From CAWVWD01 sp965662365 (GTDB lineage Bacteria > Bacteroidota > Bacteroidia > Chitinophagales > Saprospiraceae): DNA of 38,586 nt. A program made the position numbers and the translations under genes. The first letter of the stretch is position 1, and each line of letters starts with the position of its first letter. Of the stretch, positions 23,397-31,891 are shown piece by piece. The notes under the pieces are model-generated. The model was not told where the DNA came from and did no database searches. It saw only the letters and a program-made list of their open reading frames with translations. The stretch lies in contig CBFIHR010000042.1 of the NCBI GenBank assembly GCA_965662365.1, positions 1-38,586 on the forward strand, given 5' to 3'.

Positions 23397-26186
23397 ATGA
23401 GCTATTACAAATATTATATTAAAGTAATCATTATATTACTGCTGTTTTGCAATAACAACAGCTTTGCACAAAGCAGCGAAGCAGGTGTTTTAGATTTACG
23501 AAATATCACCTTAGATAAACCTATTTCACTTGATGGAGAATGGGAATTTTATTACAAAGAACTACTTACAGCGGAGGAAATCGACGCAAAAACGGAAAAA
23601 AATTATCACACATTTCCAAAATTATGGCGAAATATCAAAGGAAAAAATGGAAAACCGCTCTCTTCTTTTGGTTATGCTACTTATCGCTTACAAATTCTTT
23701 TACCACAAGATACAGATCTTGTAGGTCTAAAAATCCCCGATACCTATTCTGCTTATCGAATGACTATTAACGGTCGATTATTTTCAAAAAATGGAAAAGT
23801 AGGTACATCAAAAGAGACTTCTAAACCACACTTTCTTCCTTTGACAAAAACCTATTATCATCATACAGATACTTTAGATATCGTACTTCAAATTTCTAAT
23901 TTTCGTCATGCAAGAGGTGGAATATCCAACTCAATTTTTATTGGCGATGCAGAATATTTAGCACAAGAAAGACAAGAAAATCTTGCTTTCGATCTCTTGT
24001 TGACGGGCGGAATCTTATTAGCTTCTCTTTTCTTTTTAGGATTATATTACTTCGATCGTCAAGACCGAGTAATTTTATACTTCTCCTTATTCTGTATTAC
24101 TTATTGTTACCGAGTCGTTGGCTGTAACAACTATCCTCTACATTCATTTTTTCCGGAACTTCCCTGGAGCGTCACGTTACATTTAGAATATATCGCCCTG
24201 TTTTTGAGTTCATTATTCTTTTTAAAATTCATACAACGCTTACACCCCAAAGAATCTAACACATTGATTTTTAGCATATTATATATACTTCCTTTATTTT
24301 TTATTGCCTACACTATTCTAACACCATCCTATATATTTACAAATGCTGTGGAGTACTATATCATGTTTGTCATATTCTTTTTAGCCTATGGCTTATTGGT
24401 CATTGTTAGAGCCTTTTTAAATAATCAAGAAAGTTCAGTTTATAGTATTTTGAGCTTAGTATCCGTGTTCATAGGCGTTGCCTTCGTCATTTTAGGCTAT
24501 TTTAATATAATGAAAGTAAATAATCTCATCCCTTTTATATGCTACGTAGGCTTCTTCTTTTTTCAGTCTTTAATATTGTCGCACCGTTTTTCTTTAAGGT
24601 TAAAAAGTGCAGCCAAAGTCGCACAAGATGCGGTAGTGGCAAAATCACAGTTTCTGGCTACTATGAGTCACGAAATCCGAACGCCGATGAATGGCGTGAT
24701 CGGAATGACCAGTCTTTTAGCAGACACCGAACTGAATGAAGAACAACGAAGTTTTGTGGAAACTATCCGAATCAGTGGTGATAATTTGATTACAATTATT
24801 AATGATATTTTAGATTTTTCTAAAATAGAATCGGGCAAAATGGAACTAGAGGAACAACCTTTTGAAATCGAATCAGCCTTAGAAACAACTTGCGATTTAT
24901 TCTCCGTCAAAGCCTACGAAAAAGGCTTGGGCTTATATTGCAAAATAGATAAATCCGTGCCTTCGATTGCCGTCGGTGATGTTACTCGCTTGAAACAAGT
25001 CATTTTGAATTTGATTAATAACGCCATCAAATTTACGCATCAAGGCGAAGTCATCTTGAGCGTCAAACAGATTGATTCATCAAACAATGATATCACGCTA
25101 CAGTTTGATATTTCGGACTCCGGAATTGGAATTCCGAAAGAGAAAATGGAACGTTTATTCAATGCTTTTTCGCAAATTGATGCTTCTCACACGCGAGAAT
25201 ATGGCGGAACAGGATTGGGTTTGGCTATTTCAAAAAAATTAGTTCACTTAATGGGCGGAGATATCTGGGTCGAGAGTAAAGAACAGAAGGGTTCTACTTT
25301 TTCTTTTACGATTAGGTTACAAAAAAATAAAGATTCCTACAAAGCTATCGGGCATTTACAAGAGCTATCATTTTTGTATAATAAGAATGTTATATTGATT
25401 TCGGATAATCCTTATTTAAAAGCATTTCTCACTTTTCAGTTAAAAAATTATAAGATGAATGTCACTGTTTATTCCACCAAAGCGTTTGCTTCAAAAGCAA
25501 ACGACCTTATGAATAAGGAAATAGTTATCATTGATTATTCGGTAGAACATGACTTAAAAGAATGGAATGTTAGGGAAAATCCTGCTTTAGAAAACCTTCC
25601 TTTTATCGCAATCACGCCACAAAATTCTAATCACTTACAACTGTCAAAACAAACCTTTATTTTTCAATTACCTTATCGAAATGTGACATTCAGACATTTA
25701 TTAAAGAATATATTTTTGCAGGAAACAGTTGATAAAGCAGAAATTGCATCAATAGCAACCGTAGATAAACTGGCAAACCGTTTCCCAATGAAAATTTTAG
25801 TGGTTGAAGATCACACGATTAACCAAAAATTAGTTTTATTTATTTTGAAAAAAGCCGGTTATCAGGCAGAAGCTGTCGGAAATGGCCTGGAAGCCGTGGA
25901 AACTGTTCAGCGTCAAGATTACGACCTCGTATTTATGGATATACAAATGCCAGAGTTAGATGGTCTGGAAGCAACACGACGAATCAATCAATTATTGCCA
26001 ATCGACAAACGCCCTGTAATTATCGCCATGACTGCCAATGCACTGAAAGAAGATAGAATAGAATGTATGGAAGCTGGCATGGATGATTACATCAGTAAAC
26101 CACTAAAAGATGGTATTGTGAGTGAAATAATTGAAAAATGGGGCATAATTTTAAGACAAAAAAAATCATTGACTCATAAATTATAA
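23397..26186 (+). CDS. 7TM-DISM hybrid sensor histidine kinase with receiver
   Basis: A 929-residue membrane sensor kinase. The signal peptide is about 1-25. A periplasmic galactose-binding-like sensor spans about 26-190 (LDGEWEFYYKELL, GYATYRLQILLP), followed by seven TM helices (about 198-400; 7TM-DISM type). A HisKA dimerisation domain has His425 in MSHEIRTPMNGVIG; an HATPase domain has NLINNAIKFT near 537-546, DSGIGIP and GGTGLGLAIS. A degenerate receiver-like segment at about 660-775 lacks the acidic pair. A complete receiver at about 799-915 has Glu804/Asp805, phospho-acceptor Asp848 in VFMDIQMPELDG and Lys901 in YISKPL. It should autophosphorylate and pass phosphate inside the protein; the final partner is not encoded nearby. 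The ligand is unknown. Confidence 0.92.
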   Translation: MSYYKYYIKVIIILLLFCNNNSFAQSSEAGVLDLRNITLDKPISLDGEWEFYYKELLTAEEIDAKTEKNYHTFPKLWRNIKGKNGKPLSSFGYATYRLQILLPQDTDLVGLKIPDTYSAYRMTINGRLFSKNGKVGTSKETSKPHFLPLTKTYYHHTDTLDIVLQISNFRHARGGISNSIFIGDAEYLAQERQENLAFDLLLTGGILLASLFFLGLYYFDRQDRVILYFSLFCITYCYRVVGCNNYPLHSFFPELPWSVTLHLEYIALFLSSLFFLKFIQRLHPKESNTLIFSILYILPLFFIAYTILTPSYIFTNAVEYYIMFVIFFLAYGLLVIVRAFLNNQESSVYSILSLVSVFIGVAFVILGYFNIMKVNNLIPFICYVGFFFFQSLILSHRFSLRLKSAAKVAQDAVVAKSQFLATMSHEIRTPMNGVIGMTSLLADTELNEEQRSFVETIRISGDNLITIINDILDFSKIESGKMELEEQPFEIESALETTCDLFSVKAYEKGLGLYCKIDKSVPSIAVGDVTRLKQVILNLINNAIKFTHQGEVILSVKQIDSSNNDITLQFDISDSGIGIPKEKMERLFNAFSQIDASHTREYGGTGLGLAISKKLVHLMGGDIWVESKEQKGSTFSFTIRLQKNKDSYKAIGHLQELSFLYNKNVILISDNPYLKAFLTFQLKNYKMNVTVYSTKAFASKANDLMNKEIVIIDYSVEHDLKEWNVRENPALENLPFIAITPQNSNHLQLSKQTFIFQLPYRNVTFRHLLKNIFLQETVDKAEIASIATVDKLANRFPMKILVVEDHTINQKLVLFILKKAGYQAEAVGNGLEAVETVQRQDYDLVFMDIQMPELDGLEATRRINQLLPIDKRPVIIAMTANALKEDRIECMEAGMDDYISKPLKDGIVSEIIEKWGIILRQKKSLTHKL

Positions 26187-26552
26187 GAAACGCTATATTT
26201 GGGGTAACGAAACTTATTTGATTCTCATGCCTTATTTTAAACATTAAGGCTTATTTTGTGTTTTTTTAGGTGGAATAAAAAACTATATTAAGCTAACAAT
26301 CTAAAACTATATCTTTTAAATTAGAGCCAGTTGTTAGTATCAATAAAAGAAATATCCAAGTACTCGGAAGTAATTCAATTTTACAAAACGTACTATTTAT
26401 AACAGATTTGAGGAATTAATCTGACATAAAATAACAGTTGAGTTAAATGTTTGTTTCGAACCGATACTAATTGATACTGGTTAACTTCATTGGTATAATT
26501 GAACCTATAAAGTATAGGTTTTAGGTAGTGAGCTGAATGCAATAACTATTGT
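26187..26552. other. 366-bp intergenic region
   Basis: No gene is seen. A terminator lies at its left end (26229-26250). An 8-bp hairpin AACCTATA-AAG-TATAGGTT occupies 26502-26520, about 30 bp before the peroxiredoxin-like gene, where it could affect that gene's mRNA leader. No -7 match was found. Confidence 0.45.
26229..26270 (+). terminator. Terminator of the hybrid kinase gene
   Basis: GCCTTA (26229-26234) and TAAGGC (26245-26250) form a short stem with a 10-nt loop. A T-rich tract ending in TTTTTTT follows (about 26251-26267). Confidence 0.5.
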
Positions 26553-27083
26553 ATGATAATCGACTCTAATGTCCTATCCGTTATGGTGACTAATGAGGGA
26601 ATTTCTCTCAAAAAAATGTCTGAAAACCAACCAGTTTTGTTAGTTTTCCTTAGGCGATTTGGTTGCACCTTTTGTAGAGAAGCACTCGACGACTTATCCA
26701 AAACACGACCTCAAATAGAAAAAAGAGGGGTAAAAGTAGTCTTCGTTCACATGTCCAATAATAAAGAAGCAGAACAATATTTCAAAAAATATAAACTCCC
26801 TAATTCAGTTCACGTCAGCGATCCAGAGTGTCGATTTTACAAAGCATTCGGCTTAGTAAAAGGAAACTTTCGTCAGTTGTTTGGTCTAAGTGTTATGATG
26901 CGAGGTTTCAAGTTAGCGATGGAAAAAGGATACGGCATTGGTTTTTTAGGTGATGGCTTTCAGATGCCAGGCATCTTTCTACTCCAAAAAAGCCGAGTTG
27001 TCAATAGTTACATTCACGATACGGCAGCTGATAAACCTGATTATTTTGAAATTGCAAGTTGTACCTTTGAAGATACGGTATAG
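26553..27083 (+). CDS. Peroxiredoxin-like (AhpC-TSA_2/PRXL2) protein
   Basis: A 176-residue protein with a thioredoxin-like fold of the AhpC-TSA_2 (PRXL2) group, likely a cytoplasmic thiol oxidoreductase. The core motif is VLLVFLRRFGCTFCREALDDLS with Cys38 and Cys41 (CTFC), followed by VVFVHMSNNKEAEQYFKKY and DPECRFYKAFGL, which fit the family. The C-terminal half (GFLGDGFQMPGIFLLQKSRV) includes the conserved strand with the cis-proline. It has no signal peptide. The actual substrate is unknown, and a redox role is inferred from the CxxC motif. A 13-bp-stem terminator follows. Confidence 0.82.
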   Translation: MIIDSNVLSVMVTNEGISLKKMSENQPVLLVFLRRFGCTFCREALDDLSKTRPQIEKRGVKVVFVHMSNNKEAEQYFKKYKLPNSVHVSDPECRFYKAFGLVKGNFRQLFGLSVMMRGFKLAMEKGYGIGFLGDGFQMPGIFLLQKSRVVNSYIHDTAADKPDYFEIASCTFEDTV

Positions 27084-27086
27084 CGT

Positions 27087-27122
27087 AAAAGCCGAATTTT
27101 AATAAATTGAAATTCGGCTTTT
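27087..27122. terminator. Rho-independent terminator
   Basis: AAAAGCCGAATTT (27087-27099) and AAATTCGGCTTTT (27110-27122) form a perfect 13-bp stem with a 10-nt loop and flanking A/T tracts, between the peroxiredoxin-like gene and nth. Confidence 0.8.
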
Positions 27123-27162
27123 CTATTACTTTTTAGTTGAATGAATCATTAAATATCGCCAA

Positions 27163-27798
27163 ATGCCACGACCATTATCAAAAAAGACCAAAGCGAAGCG
27201 TATCGCTAAAATGTTAGAAGAGTTTTATCCTGAAACACCGATTCCACTTGATCATCAAGACCCTTATACTTTACTGGTTGCAGTCTTACTTTCGGCACAA
27301 TGCACGGATGAACGGGTCAATAAAGTCACACCTTTTTTGTTCGAGAAAGCGGACACACCACAAGAAATGATCACTTTAGAAGTCGATGAAATCAAGGCAA
27401 TTATTCGACCTTGTGGGCTTTCACCTCGCAAGTCAAAAGCGATTCATCGACTTTCGGAAATTATCTTAGAAGAGCATAATGGCGAAGTACCACAATCTTT
27501 TGAAGCACTGGAAGCCTTACCTGGTGTTGGACACAAAACGGCTTCGGTCGTAATGTCGCAAGCTTTTGGTGTACCTGCGTTTCCTGTCGATACACACATT
27601 CATCGTTTGGCGAAACGTTGGGGATTAAGTGAAGGGAAAAGCGTCACGCAAGTTGAACGAGATTTAAAGGAATTATTTCCTAAAAAATTATGGAATAAAT
27701 TGCATTTACAAATCATTTTCTTTGGTCGGGAATATTGTCCTGCACGAGGGCATAATCCTGAGGAATGTCCGATTTGCTCGAAATATGGTGTGGCGTAA
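27163..27798 (+). CDS. nth: Endonuclease III
   Basis: A 211-residue base-excision-repair DNA glycosylase/AP lyase acting on oxidised pyrimidines. The HhH-GPD fold is clear: LLVAVLLSAQCTDERVNKVTP, the hairpin LPGVGHKTASVV with catalytic Lys125, and PVDTHIHRLAKRWGL with catalytic Asp143. The iron-sulfur region is atypical: Cys192, Cys202 and Cys205 are present (CPARGHNPEECPIC), but the chain ends at SKYGVA without the fourth Cys, and the first spacing is 9 rather than 6 residues. The cluster may be absent or altered. The length equals that of E. coli Nth (211). The gene appears monocistronic. Confidence 0.92.
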   Translation: MPRPLSKKTKAKRIAKMLEEFYPETPIPLDHQDPYTLLVAVLLSAQCTDERVNKVTPFLFEKADTPQEMITLEVDEIKAIIRPCGLSPRKSKAIHRLSEIILEEHNGEVPQSFEALEALPGVGHKTASVVMSQAFGVPAFPVDTHIHRLAKRWGLSEGKSVTQVERDLKELFPKKLWNKLHLQIIFFGREYCPARGHNPEECPICSKYGVA

Positions 27799-28119
27799 AG
27801 CCGAGTTATAATCACACAAATACTCGATTTTCCATTTAATAGTTTTGACTGGCAAGTGTAATCCTATAATGTATAATTATACGAACATTCTATTATTTCA
27901 ATCGCTTTCTGAATCCTATCATTAACTCTAGTCCAACACGTTGGTAACACTCCTTTTATTAGTAAAAAGTCTATTTTAGCGGATCATTTATAAAATCATC
28001 AATCCGTTTTAATAATAAGTTAACCATAAAATTAATCATAAGGTATTTGTAAATCATTACCTTAGCGAAGAGTTGTATAAAACAGCTTCAAACGTTATTA
28101 AACATATTAAACAGAAAAA
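27799..28119. other. 321-bp intergenic region
   Basis: No gene is seen. A perfect 12-bp palindrome, GTATAATTATAC (27871-27882), could be an operator. A one-mismatch -7 element, TACCTTAG, lies about 60 bp before the next ATG. The GCCGAGTTATA after the nth stop resembles a decayed copy of the preceding terminator arm. Confidence 0.4.
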
Positions 28120-28839
28120 ATGAAAAAAATTATTTTATTACCTATTATGATGGTGCTTTTAACAGCAACCTGTTTGACTGCCCAGAAATTTTCTATTCCA
28201 TTAGAAGGATTTTCTAAAAAGAAAACGGCATATTTTTACATGGAAGATGGCTCAGAGATTAAAGGAACATTAAGTGGATTCAAGCGAACGAAAGGTTTGA
28301 TTGAAACTGTAAAAATGAAAGATTTAGATGGTGAAAAGGTAAAAATGAATCCCGAAAAGATTGATTATATGTACCTTGCACCGAGTAATCTTGGAAAATT
28401 TGGAGCTGCTTTAGAAACAATCAATAATGTAAGTAGCTGGGAAAAAGAGACAACGATTGACACGACTTTAATAAAAGATGGTTATGTACTTTTTGAAAAA
28501 GTATCAACTAAAGTCAAAAAGAAAACGGACGATTTGATGCTTCAAATATTGAATCCTTCTTTCTCTCAAAATATTAAAGTATATCACGATCCTTTCTCTA
28601 AAGAAACTGCAAGTGTTGGTGTCGGTGGCATCACCGTTGCCGGTGGTTTGGATAAATCTTATTATATCAAAAAAGCAGCGGATAAATCGGCTTACCGTTT
28701 ATTAAAAAAGGATTATAAAGAGCAATTTGCTGATGTTTTTGGTGACTGTCCAGAATTGATGGAGAAATATGGAGATAACATTAAGTGGAATGAATTCGAA
28801 ACGCATATTTATGAATATACACAATTGATGAAAAAATAA
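28120..28839 (+). CDS. Secreted hypothetical protein
   Basis: A 239-residue exported protein with a signal peptide ending near residue 21 (CLTAQ), probably periplasmic. An early segment, FYMEDGSEIKGTLSGFKRTKGLIETVKMKDLDGEKVKMNPEKIDYMYL, looks like a small SH3-like barrel, a module often found at the start of Bacteroidota envelope proteins of unknown role. The C-terminal half contains GVGGITVAGGLDKSYYIKKAADKSAYRL and ends in a charged helix. I do not recognise the family. It stands alone with a strong terminator. Confidence 0.75.
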   Translation: MKKIILLPIMMVLLTATCLTAQKFSIPLEGFSKKKTAYFYMEDGSEIKGTLSGFKRTKGLIETVKMKDLDGEKVKMNPEKIDYMYLAPSNLGKFGAALETINNVSSWEKETTIDTTLIKDGYVLFEKVSTKVKKKTDDLMLQILNPSFSQNIKVYHDPFSKETASVGVGGITVAGGLDKSYYIKKAADKSAYRLLKKDYKEQFADVFGDCPELMEKYGDNIKWNEFETHIYEYTQLMKK

Positions 28840-28860
28840 TTTTTGAACAACTACTTTTGA

Positions 28861-28899
28861 TAAACCTGCTAAGTCTGACTTCAGCAGGTTTATTTTTTT
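28861..28899 (+). terminator. Rho-independent terminator
   Basis: TAAACCTGCT (28861-28870) and AGCAGGTTTA (28883-28892) form a perfect 10-bp stem, with an inner AAGTC/GACTT pairing, followed by TTTTTTT. Confidence 0.85.
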
Positions 28900-28984
28900 A
28901 TACAATAGGCCTTTTTTTTATTTCGATATTTTTCTGAATTTTCCATAACTTGCCATTCTTAATAATTAGACTAAAACATAAAAA

Positions 28985-30229
28985 ATGCTAAATATTAAAC
29001 ACACAGTTACGGAGCGTTTTCTTCGTTATGTAAAGATTGATACGGAATCTGACCCGAATTCTACAACGCATCCGAGTACGGAGAAACAACGAGATTTGGG
29101 AAATTTACTGGTGAAAGAATTGCACGAAATGGGCATTTCGGACGCACATTTGGACGAACATTGTTACGTTTATGCGACGATTCCGAGCAATACGGACAAA
29201 GATGTGCCTGTAATTTGCTTTTGTTCGCACATGGATACGTCGCCAGATTGTAGCGGAAAAGATGTAAAACCGATTATTCATAAAAATTATGACGGCTCGG
29301 ATTTGGTATTGCCCGATGATAATTCGCAGGTGATTACAATGGCACGTTATCCATCGTTGAAGCGTCAGCTTGGAAATGATATTATCACGGCAAGTGGCCA
29401 TACTCTGTTGGGAGCGGATAATAAATCTGGCGTAGCAGAAATCATGGACGCTGCACATTTTTTCATGACAAATCCCGAGGTAAAACACGGTAAAATTCGC
29501 ATTTTATTTACGCCAGATGAGGAAATTGGTCGTGGCGTGGATAAAGTCGATATTGAGAAATTAGGGGCGGACTTTGGTTATACTGTTGATGGCGAGGAAT
29601 TGGGTTCGATGGAAGATGAAACCTTCTCAGCTGATGCTGCAACTATTAATATTGAAGGTGTTTCGATTCACCCAGGGTTTGCGTTGGGTAAGTTGGAGTC
29701 TGCGATTAAAATCGCTGCGGATATTGTAGCGGCTTTGCCAAAAGATAGATTATCGCCCGAAACAACCTCTGGAAAAGAAGGTTTTGTTCATCCTGTAGCG
29801 ATGGAAGCACACACGGAAACGGCTAAAATTTCGTTCATCATTCGTGATTTTGAAACGGAAAAATTGGCGGAACACGCTGCCTTTTTGGAAAATATTATGA
29901 ATGAAGTCTTGAAAAACTATCCGGGTTCTAAAGCGACTCTGACCGTGAAAGAGCAATACCGAAATATGAAGGAAGTTTTGAAAAATTATCCGCAAGTATC
30001 GGATTACGCTTATCAAGCGATTGAAAGAGCCGGTTTAGAGCCGATTCGTTCGCATATTCGTGGTGGAACTGACGGTTCTCGCTTGTCGTTTATGGGGTTG
30101 CCTTGCCCGAATATCTTTGCTGGTGAACACGCTTTTCACTCTCGTCACGAATGGGTATCGATTCAAGATATGCAAAAAGCGGTGGAAATGATCGTGAATT
30201 TGGCGATGATTTGGGAGGAAAATAGTTAG
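28985..30229 (+). CDS. pepT: Peptidase T (tripeptide aminopeptidase)
   Basis: A 414-residue cytoplasmic M20-family zinc aminopeptidase that releases the N-terminal residue of tripeptides. Visible active-site residues are His82 and Asp84 in CSHMDTSPD, bridging Asp145 in GADNKSG, catalytic Glu179 and zinc-ligand Glu180 in TPDEEIGRG, Asp202 in VDGEELG, and a late His in AGEHAFHSRHEW. The inserted dimerisation domain lies at about 210-320 (IEGVSIHPGFALGKLESAI). The length fits PepT (about 410). The gene has an A-rich leader and ends in a bidirectional terminator, so it is probably monocistronic. Confidence 0.95.
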   Translation: MLNIKHTVTERFLRYVKIDTESDPNSTTHPSTEKQRDLGNLLVKELHEMGISDAHLDEHCYVYATIPSNTDKDVPVICFCSHMDTSPDCSGKDVKPIIHKNYDGSDLVLPDDNSQVITMARYPSLKRQLGNDIITASGHTLLGADNKSGVAEIMDAAHFFMTNPEVKHGKIRILFTPDEEIGRGVDKVDIEKLGADFGYTVDGEELGSMEDETFSADAATINIEGVSIHPGFALGKLESAIKIAADIVAALPKDRLSPETTSGKEGFVHPVAMEAHTETAKISFIIRDFETEKLAEHAAFLENIMNEVLKNYPGSKATLTVKEQYRNMKEVLKNYPQVSDYAYQAIERAGLEPIRSHIRGGTDGSRLSFMGLPCPNIFAGEHAFHSRHEWVSIQDMQKAVEMIVNLAMIWEENS

Positions 30230-30252
30230 CAGTTTACAGTCGGCAGTTTGCA
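30227..30252. repeat. CAGTTTG-type heptamer array
   Basis: Just after the pepT stop, four degenerate heptamers run in a row: CAGTTTA, CAGTCGG, CAGTTTG and CAGAGG. They abut the terminator at 30254. The seven-base period and intergenic position match the other short arrays of this window, but the word is different. Confidence 0.5.
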
Positions 30253-30253
30253 G

Positions 30254-30286
30254 AGGTTTACGATTCTTTTTTGGAATCGTAAACCT
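30254..30286. terminator. Bidirectional terminator between pepT and the CHAP gene
   Basis: AGGTTTACGATTC (30254-30266) and GAATCGTAAACCT (30274-30286) form a perfect 13-bp stem with a 7-nt loop and a T-tract on the plus strand. Confidence 0.85.
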
Positions 30287-30289
30287 TTT

Positions 30290-30937
30290 TTAATCTGGCG
30301 AAATCATCTTCGTTTCACGATAGACTTTGATTTGTTCTTTATCATAATGTAGCCAACCTAAAACCCGCTTATGATCAACGAACCATGCACCGCCATTCGT
30401 TTGATACATCGGAATACGAACCCTCGACTCGGCATAAGGACCAGGATTTTGTTGCGTAATTTCAATATCATTCCCAGTAACCTCGGATACAATTGCAACG
30501 TGTCCGTAACGATTCCACAGTGTTTTATCCATCACAATTAAATCCCCAATTTGTGGCTTTTTACCCGGGTTTTTATACTGAATAAGTTCACGACGACTAT
30601 TCATACTTCCATCACGCAAATATTTATCAAAAAAACTAACGGCGTGACCGTAACTATCGGGCATTTTGTGATCGTAAACTTCGTAATAATATCGCTTCAC
30701 AAATTCAACACATTGATACTTTAAACCTAAGTTATAGCCGTCTTTTGTAGTATTTCGCTCTAGCACATTTCGAGTCGAACCATTGTAATAAACGACCACA
30801 TTATTCAAGGTATCAATCGGTTCGCCTATCGGATATTTCGCCCCGAAATAGGCATTTCTGCCAATAAAATAAATGGCGATTCCGATTCCGATAATGGTTA
30901 TTAAAAAGATAATTCGTTTTGTAATTTTTCGTTTCAT
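30290..30937 (-). CDS. Membrane-anchored CHAP-domain amidase
   Basis: A 215-residue protein with a basic N-terminus and a single TM/signal anchor (about 9-26), placing the rest outside the inner membrane. Residues 70-200 form a CHAP (papain-like) amidase domain with Cys76 in LKYQCVEFVKRYY as nucleophile, His146 in NRYGHVAIVSEV, and Asn164 in QQN completing the site. CHAP domains cleave peptide or amide bonds in peptidoglycan. The QCVEF motif also resembles the glutathionylspermidine amidase branch, so the substrate could be a polyamine conjugate. A 7-bp palindrome TTAGGTT-T-AACCTAA (30962-30976) lies 24 bp upstream of the start and may be an operator. Confidence 0.85.
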   Translation of the reverse strand: MKRKITKRIIFLITIIGIGIAIYFIGRNAYFGAKYPIGEPIDTLNNVVVYYNGSTRNVLERNTTKDGYNLGLKYQCVEFVKRYYYEVYDHKMPDSYGHAVSFFDKYLRDGSMNSRRELIQYKNPGKKPQIGDLIVMDKTLWNRYGHVAIVSEVTGNDIEITQQNPGPYAESRVRIPMYQTNGGAWFVDHKRVLGWLHYDKEQIKVYRETKMISPD

Positions 30938-30961
30938 ACGAATTGATACTTGGATTATTTT

Positions 30962-30976
30962 TTAGGTTTAACCTAA
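30962..30976. promoter_or_regulatory. Operator-like palindrome upstream of the CHAP gene
   Basis: TTAGGTT and AACCTAA flank a single T, 24 bp before the minus-strand start codon. It could be a repressor site; no regulator is known. Confidence 0.3.
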
Positions 30977-31104
30977 GATTTACAAAACTTTAAAAACTTC
31001 ATAAACCTATCCTTAGATGATGTAATCTTACGTTTTTAGAGCGGCCATTTTTTAAAATCATCTATTGTGCAACACTCAAAATACTGCTTGTTGCCCAAAT
31101 CAGA

Positions 31105-31731
31105 TTAAAGTTTATTTTTCAAATTATCAATAACGAAAATCGCTTCTGGGCCTTTGCAAAATAGCAAATCCAAAATACTTAAGTTAGTTATAAATCCGTG
31201 TTTGTCTTCAAAAACTTGTCCATAATGAAGGTCTTGAAATAAGTTTGAATTTTCCTTTTTTGGAGAAATGACATTTCGATAATCCATTATGGTATTATCG
31301 TTTTTGTAATAATTATCGGTGAGTTGAATATCGACTGGTAAGCCAATATTTTCAGTCATAAAACGCAATAAATCGGTATTCCAATCTAATAAGAAATCAT
31401 ATTTTTTTTCAAAAAATAGACATAACTCATCGGCATAAAACTCAAAATAAGGTGATTTTCCGTAAGCCGATTTCATTGCTCGCCAATGTTGAATTTGCCA
31501 ATTATCCGCATTATAAATCTTAACTTCTTTAATTGGTGTTTGGTTATTTTTTCCTTTTTCCAATGGAATACTTAGCCGCAAAATACCGTTTGCCGTAGCA
31601 ATATGACAACGATTCCGGTACGACCCTTTTTGATAATTTTCATATTGTTCAATAAAAATCGAAGGTTGTTTTAATAAAACAGCGAAGTAACTAATCGGTG
31701 GTAAATATTGCGATTCAATAATCGTTTTCAT
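31105..31731 (-). CDS. WbqC family protein
   Basis: A 208-residue cytoplasmic protein of the WbqC family, widespread in Bacteroidota and often near polysaccharide or lipoprotein-processing genes, with unproven biochemistry. Family features are the start IIESQYLPPISYFAVLLK, EQYENYQKGSYRNRCHIATANG, LSIPLEKGKN, NWQIQHWRAMKSAYGKSPYFEFYADEL and the late FITNLSILDLLFCKGPEA. The length matches the family. No glycan-synthesis cluster surrounds it here, and it sits between the CHAP gene and an outer-membrane barrel gene, each separated by non-coding DNA. A weak stem TAGATGAT/ATCATCTA (31014-31064) lies downstream. Confidence 0.88.
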   Translation of the reverse strand: MKTIIESQYLPPISYFAVLLKQPSIFIEQYENYQKGSYRNRCHIATANGILRLSIPLEKGKNNQTPIKEVKIYNADNWQIQHWRAMKSAYGKSPYFEFYADELCLFFEKKYDFLLDWNTDLLRFMTENIGLPVDIQLTDNYYKNDNTIMDYRNVISPKKENSNLFQDLHYGQVFEDKHGFITNLSILDLLFCKGPEAIFVIDNLKNKL

Positions 31732-31772
31732 TCATTCTATTATTTCAAAATACAAGAAAATCGAAGGTACAA

Positions 31773-31807
31773 AAAAGCAGTAATTTCGGATTGAAATTAC
31801 TGCTTTT
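31773..31807. terminator. Terminator of the outer-membrane barrel gene
   Basis: AAAAGCAGTAATTTC (31773-31787) and GAAATTACTGCTTTT (31793-31807) form a perfect 15-bp stem with a 5-nt loop. On the minus strand a T-tract follows. Confidence 0.85.
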
Positions 31808-31891
31808 GTAAAAAACCTTTTTGATATTAAATAAATTAATTTTTTATTTTATTATGAGTTCCTTCAGCAGAATGTCCGTCAACCGTTCCTT

